DNA of 64,000 nucleotides, taken from positions 2,070,775 to 2,134,774 of the forward strand of contig CH003275.1 of assembly GCA_000149265.1 (NCBI GenBank). The letters are read 5' to 3'. Within the stretch, counting starts at the first letter, position 1. Every line of letters begins with the position of its first letter. Under the pieces are notes generated by a model. The model saw only the letters and a list, made by a program, of their open reading frames with translations, did no database searches and had not been told where the DNA came from. Of the stretch, positions 37,501 through 48,400 are shown piece by piece. The stretch is from Ciona savignyi (Eukaryota; Chordata; Ascidiacea; Phlebobranchia; Cionidae). The translations under genes and the position numbers were made by a program.

Positions 37501-40483
37501 AAGTTGTTAAAAAAATACATACCGTGATCCAAAAATATATACATACCAAGATCCAAGGATCTTTTGTCTTAACATTGATACTACAAGTATGTGAGATAAT
37601 TGTTGAAGCGTTATATTATTTAAGCAGATATACCTGGTAGTAGGGGTGGAGATGCTGAATCTATGCACTGGTATCATTCCATAATCATTCACAGTGCAGA
37701 TTGGGATCCCATTTAAACCTGGGTGCATTGATATCATTACTTACTCTGCATATTCATCCTGACATCGTCTGACCCGTTAGTCTGAAGGTTTAGTGCGAAT
37801 CCTTTCAACCAAAAGGTTGCAGGTTCGAAACTGCATGCTAGCTAGTCGGTTGTGTCCTTGGGCAAGGCACTTAATGAACATTGCCATGCATCTGAGAAAT
37901 ATACTTTATGATATTTTCACTAATCACTAATTTTAGTTTTTAAGGCAGTGGAGTGGAAATTATGCTGAACTAATGGGTGGTCAAGATTGAAAGGTATTTG
38001 CAGAGTGCTTATATTGTAGTTATTTTTTGAAATTTTAAAGATTTAAAACTATAGGGACATAGTTTTGAGCAAATAATAGCATGCAGGGAAATGACAAGCT
38101 GTATCTTTCACATGTAATTCACCTTTAATATGTCGAACTCTCACTGGGTGTGGGTTGTGCCTTGAAAAAAAGGAAGCTTGGCTGTATGACCCAAATGAAC
38201 CATCGCGTGACACAGCCCTAGATGCTGTGAAGGAAATAAGATACCGGTATGTAGTAGAATACAATTTTCAAAATATTAAACTGTGAGCACATATGTGTGA
38301 ATTTGAAGACTAACTGGAGTTCAGAATCAGTATTATTTAAGATGGTTTCTGAGATGGGATAGGATATATATGTTTATTATCGTGAATGGGAAAACCAAGG
38401 GGGTTACCACACGGGCAATTTGTCAAATCACCTCACATGAAAGACTACAAAGAGATGCAGCCATATTTTAACTCATTTCAATCTTTTTTGTATTCCCCAT
38501 TTTTATATATTAGTAATCAATAAAAAATGAATTCAATCAGTGGCTTCAAGGAATTTTAATCATTGCCATCATACAATATGATGACAGTTAAATAAACCAG
38601 ACATTTGCTTAGTGTATGTAAACCCAAAATAAATAAAGGATTAGCATATTATAATAACTAAATTTCCATGGCCTGTTATTTTAAATCCCATTTTAACAAA
38701 TCCTACAACTCATTCTTCAAATCCTCAACAATTGCTATTTTATTCAAACAATCGATTTGTTGTCATAAGCCTTTGTGCACTATATATGGATTTATTTCAC
38801 AATGTCCTTTTAAGTAATAACAATGCAGAACTTTACATCAAAGTAAAAAAAACAGAAAGTATTGACATGATTGGACTCATGAAAAATCACAAAAAATTAT
38901 TTGAAAAGTTATCTTTGAATTGCACATTTTAAGGTAACATTTAATCCTGTTTAGAAAGAATTGTAAATTGACATTAAAATATTTTCTACAATTCTTAGTT
39001 TTGACAATGTTAAGGCATATGGCATTGTGTATCAACTAAAAGACATTGTATGAAAGGATAGGATAGGATATTCATGTTTATCCCCGTGATTGGGAAAACC
39101 AAGGGTTTTAACACACAAGCAATCGTCAGATTACTTCGCGCCCACCGTCGGATTACCGGAGCTATTGCATTTTCTTGTGTATGATTCACATATTTCTTTA
39201 ATTTAGTAGAACCTATTAATCTGCTGGGTTCAGGCAATTTCCGTTAAGTGCTTTGCACAAGGACACAACCGACTAGTTAGCGACCATTTTCGTACCAGCA
39301 ACCCTTCGGCGGAAAGGTGACTGTCGGACTTATCAAACCTGTCGGACTTACCAAAAACTAAATAATAGTTAGTATTGGCAACAATCCCACTATGCTCACC
39401 TGGTAGAATCAAATCATTTAGTGGATATTCCATCGTTTGTATTGGCTTGGGTACATCACTTAGAAGTTTCATCTGTTTCTCATCTTTCTTAGCCTTTGGG
39501 GCTTGGGTTCCGTCCCCCAGAGCTCCACGGACCAACAGAGACTTCTTGCGTGGCTTAAACACGCTGAAGCTGAGGAAATAAATCAACTGGTTCAACTTGT
39601 ACTTATTTGAGTTAGTGGAGATATTAGAATCTTAGAAAGATTGATTTGACATTTATATCCTAATGTGTGGGAGGTAAATTGTCCGGAATAGGACAGGATA
39701 TTTATGTTTATCCCCGTAATGTGAAAACTAAGGGGGTTAACACACGGGCAATCGACAGATTACATTGCGCCCACCGTTGAGTTACCAGAGCTATTGCAGT
39801 GTGTTGTATATGATATACAGGTTCCTTTAATTGAGTAGAACCCATTAATCCGCTGGGTTTAGGCAATGTCTATTAAGTGCCCTAATAAAGGACACAACCG
39901 ACCAGCTAGCGAGCAGTTTCGAACCGGCAAACTTTCGGTTGAAAAGCGTCGCACTAAACCACCAGACTAACCGGTCGGACTAAAATAAATCAAATAGTTT
40001 AACTTGCATTCATTTGAGTTGGTGGGGATATTAGAGTCTTAGGAAGATTGATTTTACATTCATATCCTAATGGGTGGGGGTTAAATTTGTCCAGGAAAAG
40101 CATGTACCACCCTTTCCAACAAATAATTAAAGACAGTGCCTTTCTATTCATGCAACTTAAATAGGATATTCATGTTTATCCCCGTGAATGGGAAAACCAA
40201 GGGGGTTAACACACAGGCGATCGTCCGATCACCTCGCGCCCATTGTCGGGTTACCGGAGCTGTTTCAGTGTGTTGTATATGATAGTCACGTTCCTTCAAT
40301 TTGGTAAAACCTTTAATCTTCTGGGTTTAGAATTAATCTTCTGGGTTTAGGCAATGTCTGTAAAGTGCCTTGTTCAAGGACACAACCGACTAGCTAGCGA
40401 CCAGTTATTGGTGGTATTTTAATTTCCTACACCATATGTAATTTACTTTACCTTGACGAGGGTCTTTGAACATTGGCAATCAT
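31559..40483 (-). CDS. TBATA: TBATA / SPATIAL homologue, complete, 11 exons
   Basis: Exons from 5' to 3' on the minus strand: 40483-40452, 39569-39400, 38224-38123, 37718-37634, 36763-36627, 35957-35832, 34516-34446, 33764-33650, 32806-32666, 32202-32089, 31626-31559 (stop TGA). All have GT-AG borders and matching phases, giving 386 residues against about 350 in human. Matches to human TBATA as I recall it: SQASFFSRHNPHPVRVRHIKG then LNGIPIC near residues 85-115; an ESWRNQLHEF segment; YSRQTGRLKP; and a hydrophobic block ESLMLELLCQVLHTD. In vertebrates the gene is expressed in thymic stroma and testis, with a role proposed in cell proliferation and spermatid differentiation; its biochemical activity is unclear. 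Here it converges on the opsin and its introns hold most of the SINEs in the window. An AATAAA on this strand lies near 31351. Confidence 0.9.
31700..31820 (-). mobile_element. Composite SINE fragment, first arm of an inverted pair
   Basis: Reverse body and middle segment, from CCCATTGCAGTGAG to CCAATGACACAACCCA. It faces the plus-strand fragment at 31830 in the last TBATA intron. Confidence 0.82.
31830..31970 (+). mobile_element. Composite SINE fragment, second arm of an inverted pair
   Basis: AAAAGGAATGTCTTAATTATAC through GGTGATCTGAGG to the tail ATCCTATCCTATC. Confidence 0.85.
32236..32320 (-). mobile_element. Composite SINE tail fragment, first arm of an inverted pair
   Basis: AGGATATTCATGTTTATCTCCG to CAATCGTCAGATCACA; it meets a plus-strand copy within about five bases. 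Confidence 0.85.
32325..32505 (+). mobile_element. Composite SINE fragment, second arm of an inverted pair
   Basis: GGAACCCAGCGGATTAATGG to AATATCCTATTT. The tail can pair with 32236-32320. Confidence 0.85.
32845..33091 (+). repeat. LINE-tail-like repeat
   Basis: CTTTAGGGCTTTATATTGC, GGTTTGGAGGCCACC, CAACTGTTCGTTTTGCCG and the ending AATGAATAAACTGAACC. One of the two longest copies; TBATA intron. Confidence 0.75.
33269..33557 (+). mobile_element. Composite SINE, full length
   Basis: ACGGGTTAGTCTGGTGGTTT head, degenerate B box (GGTACAAAACCAGTC), complete body and ATATCCTATCC tail. TBATA intron, antisense to the gene. Confidence 0.9.
33793..33890 (+). mobile_element. Composite SINE, 3' fragment
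   Basis: TGGGCGCGAGTTAATCTGACG to AATATCCTATCCTATCC. It starts 29 bases beyond the boundary of TBATA exon 33650-33764. Confidence 0.88.
34098..34278 (+). mobile_element. Composite SINE, 5'-truncated
   Basis: TTGCCTGAACCTAGCGGATT to GTATATCCTCCTCC. Confidence 0.87.
35500..35635 (-). mobile_element. Composite SINE, diverged internal fragment
   Basis: CAGGTTACTAAAGCTACTGTAGCGTG, then CCATCAGTCCACTAGGTTCAGGC; TBATA intron. Confidence 0.6.
35964..36180 (-). repeat. LINE-tail-like repeat, reverse copy
   Basis: Reads in reverse from TAGTTTAGTTTATTTATT through GGCAAAACGAACAGTCG to GCGGCCGCCAAACCTAGGC. Its 5' end carries a doubled AAAAGAACAATATTGAGC unit. It faces the forward copy at 36230. Confidence 0.75.
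36230..36467 (+). repeat. LINE-tail-like repeat, forward copy
   Basis: CTTCAGGGCTTTATTTTG to AATAAATAAACTAAAAC; with the reverse copy it makes a head-to-head inverted repeat of about 200-bp arms in a TBATA intron. Confidence 0.75.
36925..37222 (+). mobile_element. Composite SINE, full length
   Basis: GGTGGGTTAGTGTTTTGC head, perfect B box GGTTCGAAACTGC, CAAGGCACTTAACAGACATT, and a tail of spaced TATCC units. Confidence 0.9.
37769..37884 (+). mobile_element. Composite SINE, head only
   Basis: CCCGTTAGTCTGAAGGTTTAG, B box GGTTCGAAACTGC and CCTTGGGCAAGGCACTTAATG, ending at ACATTGCC. Losing the 3' part is opposite to the usual 5' truncation, so a later deletion or rearrangement is likely. Confidence 0.85.
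38355..38436 (-). mobile_element. Composite SINE, tail fragment
   Basis: GGGATAGGATATATATGTTT to CAAATCACCTCACA; TBATA intron. Confidence 0.8.
39054..39335 (-). mobile_element. Composite SINE, near full length
   Basis: AGGATAGGATAGGATATTCATG to CCCTTCGGCGGAAAGGTGAC; ends 65 bases short of TBATA exon 39400-39569. Confidence 0.88.
39690..39988 (-). mobile_element. Composite SINE, full length
   Basis: AGGACAGGATATTTATGTTT to ACCACCAGACTAACCGGTCGG. It lies in the first TBATA intron, in the same orientation as the gene. Confidence 0.9.
40160..40410 (-). mobile_element. Composite SINE with an internal 16-bp duplication
   Basis: AATAGGATATTCATG to GCTAGCGACCAGTTA; the stretch AATCTTCTGGGTTTAG occurs twice in a row at about 40316-40347. 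First TBATA intron. Confidence 0.88.
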
Positions 40484-42495
40484 TTTGGGAGCTTGTGGCA
40501 AGAAACAAACACCACACGTCTACTATGAATCTATTAACACTGAAATACAATATGAAATTTGATTATTGTGTTCAATATTCTCACTAGATCAAATAAGAAG
40601 GATGAAATAAAATGTATTTTAAATTAACATTAAGGTCTAATATGGGCATAAAGAATCCTTTTTCGAATATGCTGTGAGAGGCAATATCCTGCAATAATTA
40701 TTTAACCAAAAAATTTAAAGAAGAACAATGTATATAGAAAACAAAACTTATTAGATTTTGTGGGGCAACACTAAATTTAGTGTCAACTAAAGGAAGGGGA
40801 AAAAGGGAAGATGAGAAATAGTAAAACTGCTCATTAAAATTATAAAAAAAAACTGATTTAAACCCTGTCCTAAACACTAATCTTAACCTCAGAACTAACC
40901 CTAACTCCAAACCCATGCTAATCTTAACCGAACTAACTCTAATGCCCAAATATACATCTTATTGTGTAGTTCCACTCCTTCCCTCTTTCCCTCCTTTTAG
41001 ATTTCCCCAATTTTGTGTTAAGCTGGAGACAATTGCATATTACCCAGTAGCATGTTTTTGAAGTTCAAACATTGCATCAACTTAAATCACAAATAAAATA
41101 CCCGTTTGGATTTTTTCGTTCTATAACCTGCACTTTTACACGCTTTATACTGGATCCCACTTCCCTCATTTATATTAGTGATCTAGAGAACTCGTTTAAT
41201 CATAATACAGACTGTATTATACCACATTTTTCTCTATTGTTACCATGTTACCTATAAATTCATAATCAATTTAAACATGGTGGTATAGTGAATTGCTATT
41301 TATATCCGCCATACTGTACAACTTTTTCAAGTATTGGCCGAAAACTTTAAAAATCATGTTAAAGTGTCAAGAATTTAATTTTGCTTATTTATTTGGTAAA
41401 AAGATCCGTGCAAGATCTCGCAAGTCTTAACTTTTTGTCCAAATTGACCAGACTTCTCATACCTTACTGAAACCTTAATAATTGACTATGACTGGCTGGA
41501 ATTAATATTAACAAAATTTAGTTAAAGTACAAACCCCATTATTTTTTTATTTAGCCAAAAAATGTAAAGTTTTCATTTTATAAATAATCCCCGCAATTTA
41601 TGAATTTTGAATGGCGGTTTAGAATCATACAATCTAGGCTGTATCTACACTTTTTGGATTCGTAGTAATAGTAGTTCAAATGTAAATAAACTTTTTTTAA
41701 ACAACATGGCTTTGAACAGATTAACAAGCCGTTTAAATGACCTCCATTATTGTTGGTCGCGTTCCTTCTGTTTAGTAAATCTCAAATACCGCGAATACTG
41801 CGTCACTCGTTACCAAGTAACAACCGTGGCGCCACCTACCGATAACCTATATTTAATATGGGTAGTATATTTCCTTTTATCTCGATGAAAACACTTGCGA
41901 TCGAATGACACTAAAGTTACGTTCTTCGAACAGTGGTAAAGGTATAAAGATTTTTAATATTTGCAATGGCTAAATGCGGAACATGTGCGCCGTAAGGCAA
42001 GGAATTCCAAACGAAAAAGTAGGGTAAAAAACAAATGTGTACAATGTTGAGTTTTAGTGTGGTCCATATATAATAACACATAATTTCACATTTTAAACCA
42101 AAAATAAAAAGTGGTAAAACTGCGGATTTATGATGGCATCTTGCAGGCCAAGACACTTTTGTTGCCGACTTGAAAATAAAAATTAGAAAAAGGACCTGAA
42201 AAACAAGTGCTTCAACATTTTCTTTAAAGAAGGTACAAAATATGTTAAAAAATATATCGACCCAGTTAGATAACTTTTTATTCATATTATTTAATTTGCA
42301 TCACGCATAGCATTAACATTTATTAACACTGATGAAAATTGTCGAAACTGCTGAAACGTTTGTGCAGCATGACAAGCCAGATGAATGGAATTCTCTCGTT
42401 TATAGCTCTTAGCTTCTTTCTAATTAGAATTTGTAATCTTTAGCATAGCCACTACGGAGTCAAAGGTCTTGTCGGCGCAAGTGCCACTCTGAAAA
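40484..42495. other. Intergenic region between TBATA and SoxD
   Basis: Tail of SoxD to head of TBATA, both on the minus strand. It holds one MITE (40763) and a minus-strand AATAAA at 42277-42282 suited to SoxD. The TBATA promoter should lie just above 40484; no clear core element is seen. Short open frames here show no domain. Confidence 0.55.
40755..41017. mobile_element. MITE, GGCAACACTAAA family, copy D, perfect 8-bp duplication
   Basis: The element (40763-41009) begins GGGCAACACTAAATTTAG and ends CTCCTTTTAGATTTCCCCA; the flanks ATTTTGTG at 40755-40762 and 41010-41017 are identical. This is the best-bounded copy of the family and supports hAT-type transposition. Confidence 0.85.
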
Positions 42496-45400
42496 TTATT
42501 TTGGGGGTGTGAGTTTGGCGTGTCCGTCGTTATGATGTTTCTGTTCGCTCCTCCTTAATCTCATTAGCGCCTGCGGAACAATGGTTGATTTGTGACGTTT
42601 ATTTATCATCTATTTTAATGTGATAAATAGGCGGAAGTATGACAACTGGCAGCTTAACACGCAACACGGCTGTAAAGTGGCAGTCATTTAGTGTAAAAGT
42701 TTGACCACTGCGACCATTCCAGAATATATCTTATATTTGATCATGGGTCACATCCTAAAAATGTATGCAGCAGGCGATGTATCGATTAAGGTGGGTCCAA
42801 TAGGATCGAGAATTAAAATAAATCCAATAATAAATACTGTGCAATACCTGCGTTAAGGCGACTGTGGACACGCAGTATTCTAAAAAAATGTGCGTAGTTC
42901 CATTTTCTGTACCAAAGTACCGTGAACTATCAAATAAATGCTGTATAGGCAAATCCCGATTCGCGATTTCTTCCAGTTTGAATACAAAAAAAAAAAAAAA
43001 CTTAAACAGTTGACACTAAACTTCTACCTTGTACTCCGATATACGGAGTCTTTTCCCATCCACGATACAAGTTCGCTTCGGGCGAGGTCTATACTTATAG
43101 TCGGGATATTTCTCCAAGTGAACCTTGTTTAACCTCGCCTGTTCTTCATAGTACGGGCTCTTTTCAGTACTTGACATTTCTTTCCACTTGGCTCCTGTGA
43201 ATTACCAAGCGGCTCTTAAGATATTGCTTTAAATTTGGTTTCTAATTATTAAACACAAAATGTTTAAGTCAAAAACATCCAATGCGTTTCCAAATATGGC
43301 AATATAAATGGACCAATCACCCGTACATTACAATAGCTCTAGTAAAGTTGAAAGGGGGTCAGGTGACGCTACCCGTGCAAAAGGATAGGATAGAATATTC
43401 ATGTTTATCCCCATGAATAGGAAAACCAAGGGGGCTAACACACGTGCAATCGTCAGATCACCTCGCGCGCACCACCGGGTTACCGGAGCTATTGCAGTGT
43501 GTTGTGTATAATTCACAGCATGTTCCTTCCATTTAGTAGAACCCATTAATCCGCTGGGTTCTGGCAATGTCCGTTAAGTGCCTTGCCCAAGGACACAATC
43601 GGGTATAGCTAGCGACCAGTTTTAAACCTTTAACCTTTGGGTTTAAAGGCGACGCACTAAACCACCAGACCATAACCGGTAGAATATTAATCGTTTTCAA
43701 CCCAACCCAAAGGAAAAACATAAGTAACCTATGATATATGTGCAGTATATAGCAGATTACATGATTCGTAAAATGATTCGCCTTTTAGAAACGTTTCGGT
43801 CGAAATAAATACATCCATTTTATGTCAATATCTAATCTATATATACTGGCTTTCTACTACGCATATGTCATCGATCCACGTATTATGTTTCATTATAATT
43901 AGTATATAACAACAAACAGTTACCGAGTATTTTACTGATGTTAGAGTTATGCATATCCGGAAAAGCTTGCAGAATCCTCCGTCGCTCGTCCTTCGCCCAA
44001 ACCATGAAGGCATTCATCGGTCGCTTGATGTGGTTCTTCCCATGTTTTACACCTGTAGGTGTGGTCAGTTGTTTCATAAATTACCTTTTGATCTTTTATC
44101 TCAGAATACAATAAGTTAAGCTTTAGTTCATATGGTAGCGCAATGGACGCTCAGACGGAAGGTTAGCGATCACAAAACGCTTGCTGGGTGGGTATCTATG
44201 TAAAATGCATTCATTACACGTTACTTAAGAACAGTTAATTTAAAAATTTAAAATTTAAGGCAAACTATCTTTTGTATATAACGCAAGGCAATAAGATATG
44301 ACCTGACTGCGGGCAAGTGTTATTTTGACAATAATAAAATCATCATTTTGAGCGCTTTCGTTTTCCGACACAAACGAGTAGGTTTGGGTTGACACACCCA
44401 CTTCTAAGCAATCAGCATTCATTTTTTAACCAAATTTTTAACACAAGAAATTCGACAAAACAATAGTCGTATGCTGGCAGACCCGATTAAGTAGTAAAAT
44501 TGGCACTATTTCTCGATTATGTTAAAACATAACCATCATCTATTTTAATAGTGGCTAATTACCACGACTATCAACTTGTGGAGAACCTATAATCCATTTT
44601 ATTTAAGTATTGAATTTCTTATTCCTGGAATTCGTGTTTACTTGTCTTACCCCGGCTTGGCTCAATACTACATATTGCCCCTCTTGACACCGGAACATCA
44701 AGGCGATTTTGCAGCTTCTTAAGGTCGCCCTATAACAAAAAAAACAGAGGCATAATATGTGAGTTTGTTAAGTGAGTGTACGGTCGTGTGGCCGAATTGG
44801 TTAACGCGACCGATACATATACAGACTCAGATGTGACGAGCCCATCCTGGGTTCGAAACTTGGCTAAACAAATTGGTTAAGTGAGTCACCACAGAAATGT
44901 CTTGGCCCACAGCAGGCAAGAAGTACATTTATGCCAGTACCAAGCCAGTTACTTCGCACATGGGTAAAATATAAGTATTCTCAGGTAAAATAAAAATAAC
45001 AAAGTAAAAATTTACGAAAAAAAGTGTAATGTATTATATTATCGGACATACTTCTGACTTTTTTGAGTAGATCGACTATTTTAACACCCTTTTTAACATC
45101 TATTATTTAGCTGTTTTTTCTGTTTTTTTTTATAATAATGTCTTACTTATTATCTTAACGAATAAACGAAAAATAAACTTATTCAAAATGTTTTCATACA
45201 TTACAACGACCGGCAAACTTAACCGTTGCCCTTAAGGAAATTCCGCAACACATACAAATCCCGGAAACATGTATATTGTATCCGACTTTCAATGACGTGT
45301 TTTGTTAAACACAATATACAAAACCCGGAAGCGTCTTAAACTGGGGTATTTCCGTATCTTGTTTCCGTTCATTATACAACTGCTTTGTATGTAGAGGCAT

Positions 45401-48400
45401 TGCGAATTGTATAAATATGTGTGGCCAGCGATAAATCCTGTACACGTACGCCATGATTATTATCGACTAGTAAATTTAATGTCGTACCATTATGAACACT
45501 GCCTCTAAACCCATCTATGTTATGAAAGGCAATACAAAGACGTATACTTATATATAATCATATTTAATATTGTATATGTGCGCTTATTAATCAGTAAGAT
45601 TAGCAAGTGCTTTTGTACTTTGTAATTAGGCTATAAAAACACATCGCTTAACTAATTCAAATATTTACAACTGTGGATTTAAATATAAATAGACGATATT
45701 ATTTTGTCGTTGGGCCCTGCGCTTGGAAAATTCAATATATATCCATATATATTATTATAAGTGCGTATTTTCGGTATGTTATGTTTATCTCCTTGGGTTG
45801 GAATAGAAAAGTGTTTAACTACTGTATTGTATACCATTAACCAACATTGGGTTCGATCCTTCTTAAAGAAATTGACTCAAAAACATATGGAAGTCTGCAG
45901 CTTATAACGACCTAATGTTTAACATTGTTATACACGGTATAGTTATTCGGTATTATCTCTATCCTGTAACAAAACCATGTCTATAATACGTCCGCTAGCT
46001 GCCAGGACAAAGAAAAGATTCATAGAACGTTCGCGCGGTTATCTCTGCTCGATGTAATATCTCTGTCCGAATTAGTTTACAAGATGCTTTGTGCAAACAG
46101 CCACTTCCTTCGACATGAATACCGTTCTATAGTTTACATTGTTGAAGGAAATTGTATTGCTTTCAATTGAAACTCATATTGTATTTAACTTTCAATGACG
46201 CGTATTGTTGAACACAATGTACAAAACCCGGAAATTTGGAAACGCAGGGATTTCCGAACCGCATGTTTCCAATGCATAATACCAAGACGTAAAATGCATT
46301 CAATTATAAAAACTCTCTTTTATTTAAAAGGTATAATAACTTTACTTCAACATTGATTAATCCAAAATGTTGTTTTTGCCTTAATAAAATGTCCAACACG
46401 ATTACTGTATATTTTATTCAAATAATTAAGTGGCAAAAATAAATAATAATTTGTTAATTTGTTTTCTTTGTCACTGCTAGAATATGTTTTGATTTGTAAC
46501 TTTTGCTGCTTGCATTTATTATGGGTGATATTTAAGGAGTCGATTTTTTTTACAAAGGTGTTTATTTTTGTATTTAAACAAAATTCCAGTCTCTAACGTT
46601 TAACCCCTTTTGAACCTTACAATTTTAAGGTGGTTCCAACTGACATTTTAATAAGTTTACCTTGTTTATACACACGACACCTCCCACCGTATTTTAGTCA
46701 AAAATGTATAGGCGTTGTTCGAATAAGCGTATATAATCCATCGTATTCACTATAATATTCATTTTTTTAAGTTTAATGTATTTTACGATGTATAGTTTTA
46801 AAACATATCATACCTGATTTGGTGTTGTCATCTGAGGTTCAATTTTTTTAGATGACTTTGCGTTTTTCGGCAGAGCTGCGATGTGAGAAACATGGTTGTT
46901 GTTTAATTACTTGTACATTTTTACAATTCAATTGCTAATCATAAATTATGGCTGGTAGATCCAGCTTATGGTGGCTTGTTATTTATACATCACGCGCATA
47001 GGGCTATGGACATGGACAAGTCAGATTTCTTTAAAACGCAGGGATATAAAGGATAAAATATACAGGTTGGGTTATTCTGCTGTGATATACCACCAGCGAC
47101 CCGGTTTTGCGCATCATCGATGAGAATGCACTCAGTACTCATGACCCAGACAGATTGTGCAAACATAGATAGAAATGGTAGTCTGCTATTGAGCCACATA
47201 TAATATATTCTAAACAATGCATCGCAGTAACTGATCAAACACACACGTTAAGCATAAATCAAAATTATTTTAAAAAGTACAATAAAACACCTTCCGCTTG
47301 TTCTCTTGTAAAAGTGACGTTATCCCGATACGTTTTTGACGTCACAAAAGGAGATTCCAGAAGAGATGATTGCGTCATCGGACATCGATGTCGATCGAAA
47401 GATTTCTTCATCAGACTTGAACACGCTGCACCAGCATTCTCATCCTGTGTAAATAAAATGTGATTTAGCGGTAAACTACTTGGCATAAAATGTTATAAGT
47501 GACAGATAAGTTAATAAAGAATATACTGGATTAAATCTATAACTTGGGGCCAAGAAATGTATGTCATGAACGCGTCAAATGTTAATCTTTCTATGTGTAT
47601 GTATGTGTAGCTAATTATACGAAGCTTTTCCGAAGCCAGCATTGATAAATAAACTGTCCTGATATTTCCTAATATTTTAATTTACAAGCAACGGATGGCT
47701 TTTTGTTACTGTTGTGTTTATTACACTGGGAGCACTTGAAATGGGCAGTGGGAGCCGCTACATCAGCCAACTTGTAGCAGTTGTAAACGCTGCATTGCGG
47801 CTCAATGACAATGAATTGGTAAATTTCTTCGAATCGAAAATTCTGATTGTTTACTGTACGCTGCACTGTATGTCGTAACAATAGCTCGCGGACAGATCCA
47901 TTATAACGAACAATTGATATTTTAAGCACAATGCGTTAATAGACAGTTAAGTGGAAAAGACAATTAAACACAAAAACGCATTAGCGAGGGCAAAAGATAA
48001 GCCACCTGTTTATGCTTTTTTGGGTCTTCCCCTAAATAGTGAGGTTTCGGGTTGTCAGCCTCCAATGAACGTTTCCTTTGCTCCTGCTGGGAATATGGAT
48101 GCAATACAATTATTTGAATATAATCAACTTATATGCTATTGTCACAGATATGTTTAATCTACTAACTTACAGAAAGTAAGTTTAATTTTTCAAAGATATG
48201 TTTAATAGAATACTAACTTACAGAAAGTAAGTTTAATCTTTGAACTAAGAGTATACGGTCTGACCTCCAAATTCATACTAATCCGTCAAATAACATTCGA
48301 TAGCTAGAAAAGGTTTTAAAGTTAATCTTAGACCATCTTCCGAATAGAGACTACTATGTTCATTATCTAATTTTACAATTTTGTTAAAATTTGCTCATTT

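Noticed and set aside
47669-47929. 86-codon minus-strand frame with paired cysteines in a SoxD intron
   Set aside because: The C-x2-C is isolated, there is no second zinc ligand pair, and it does not connect to the SoxD exons.
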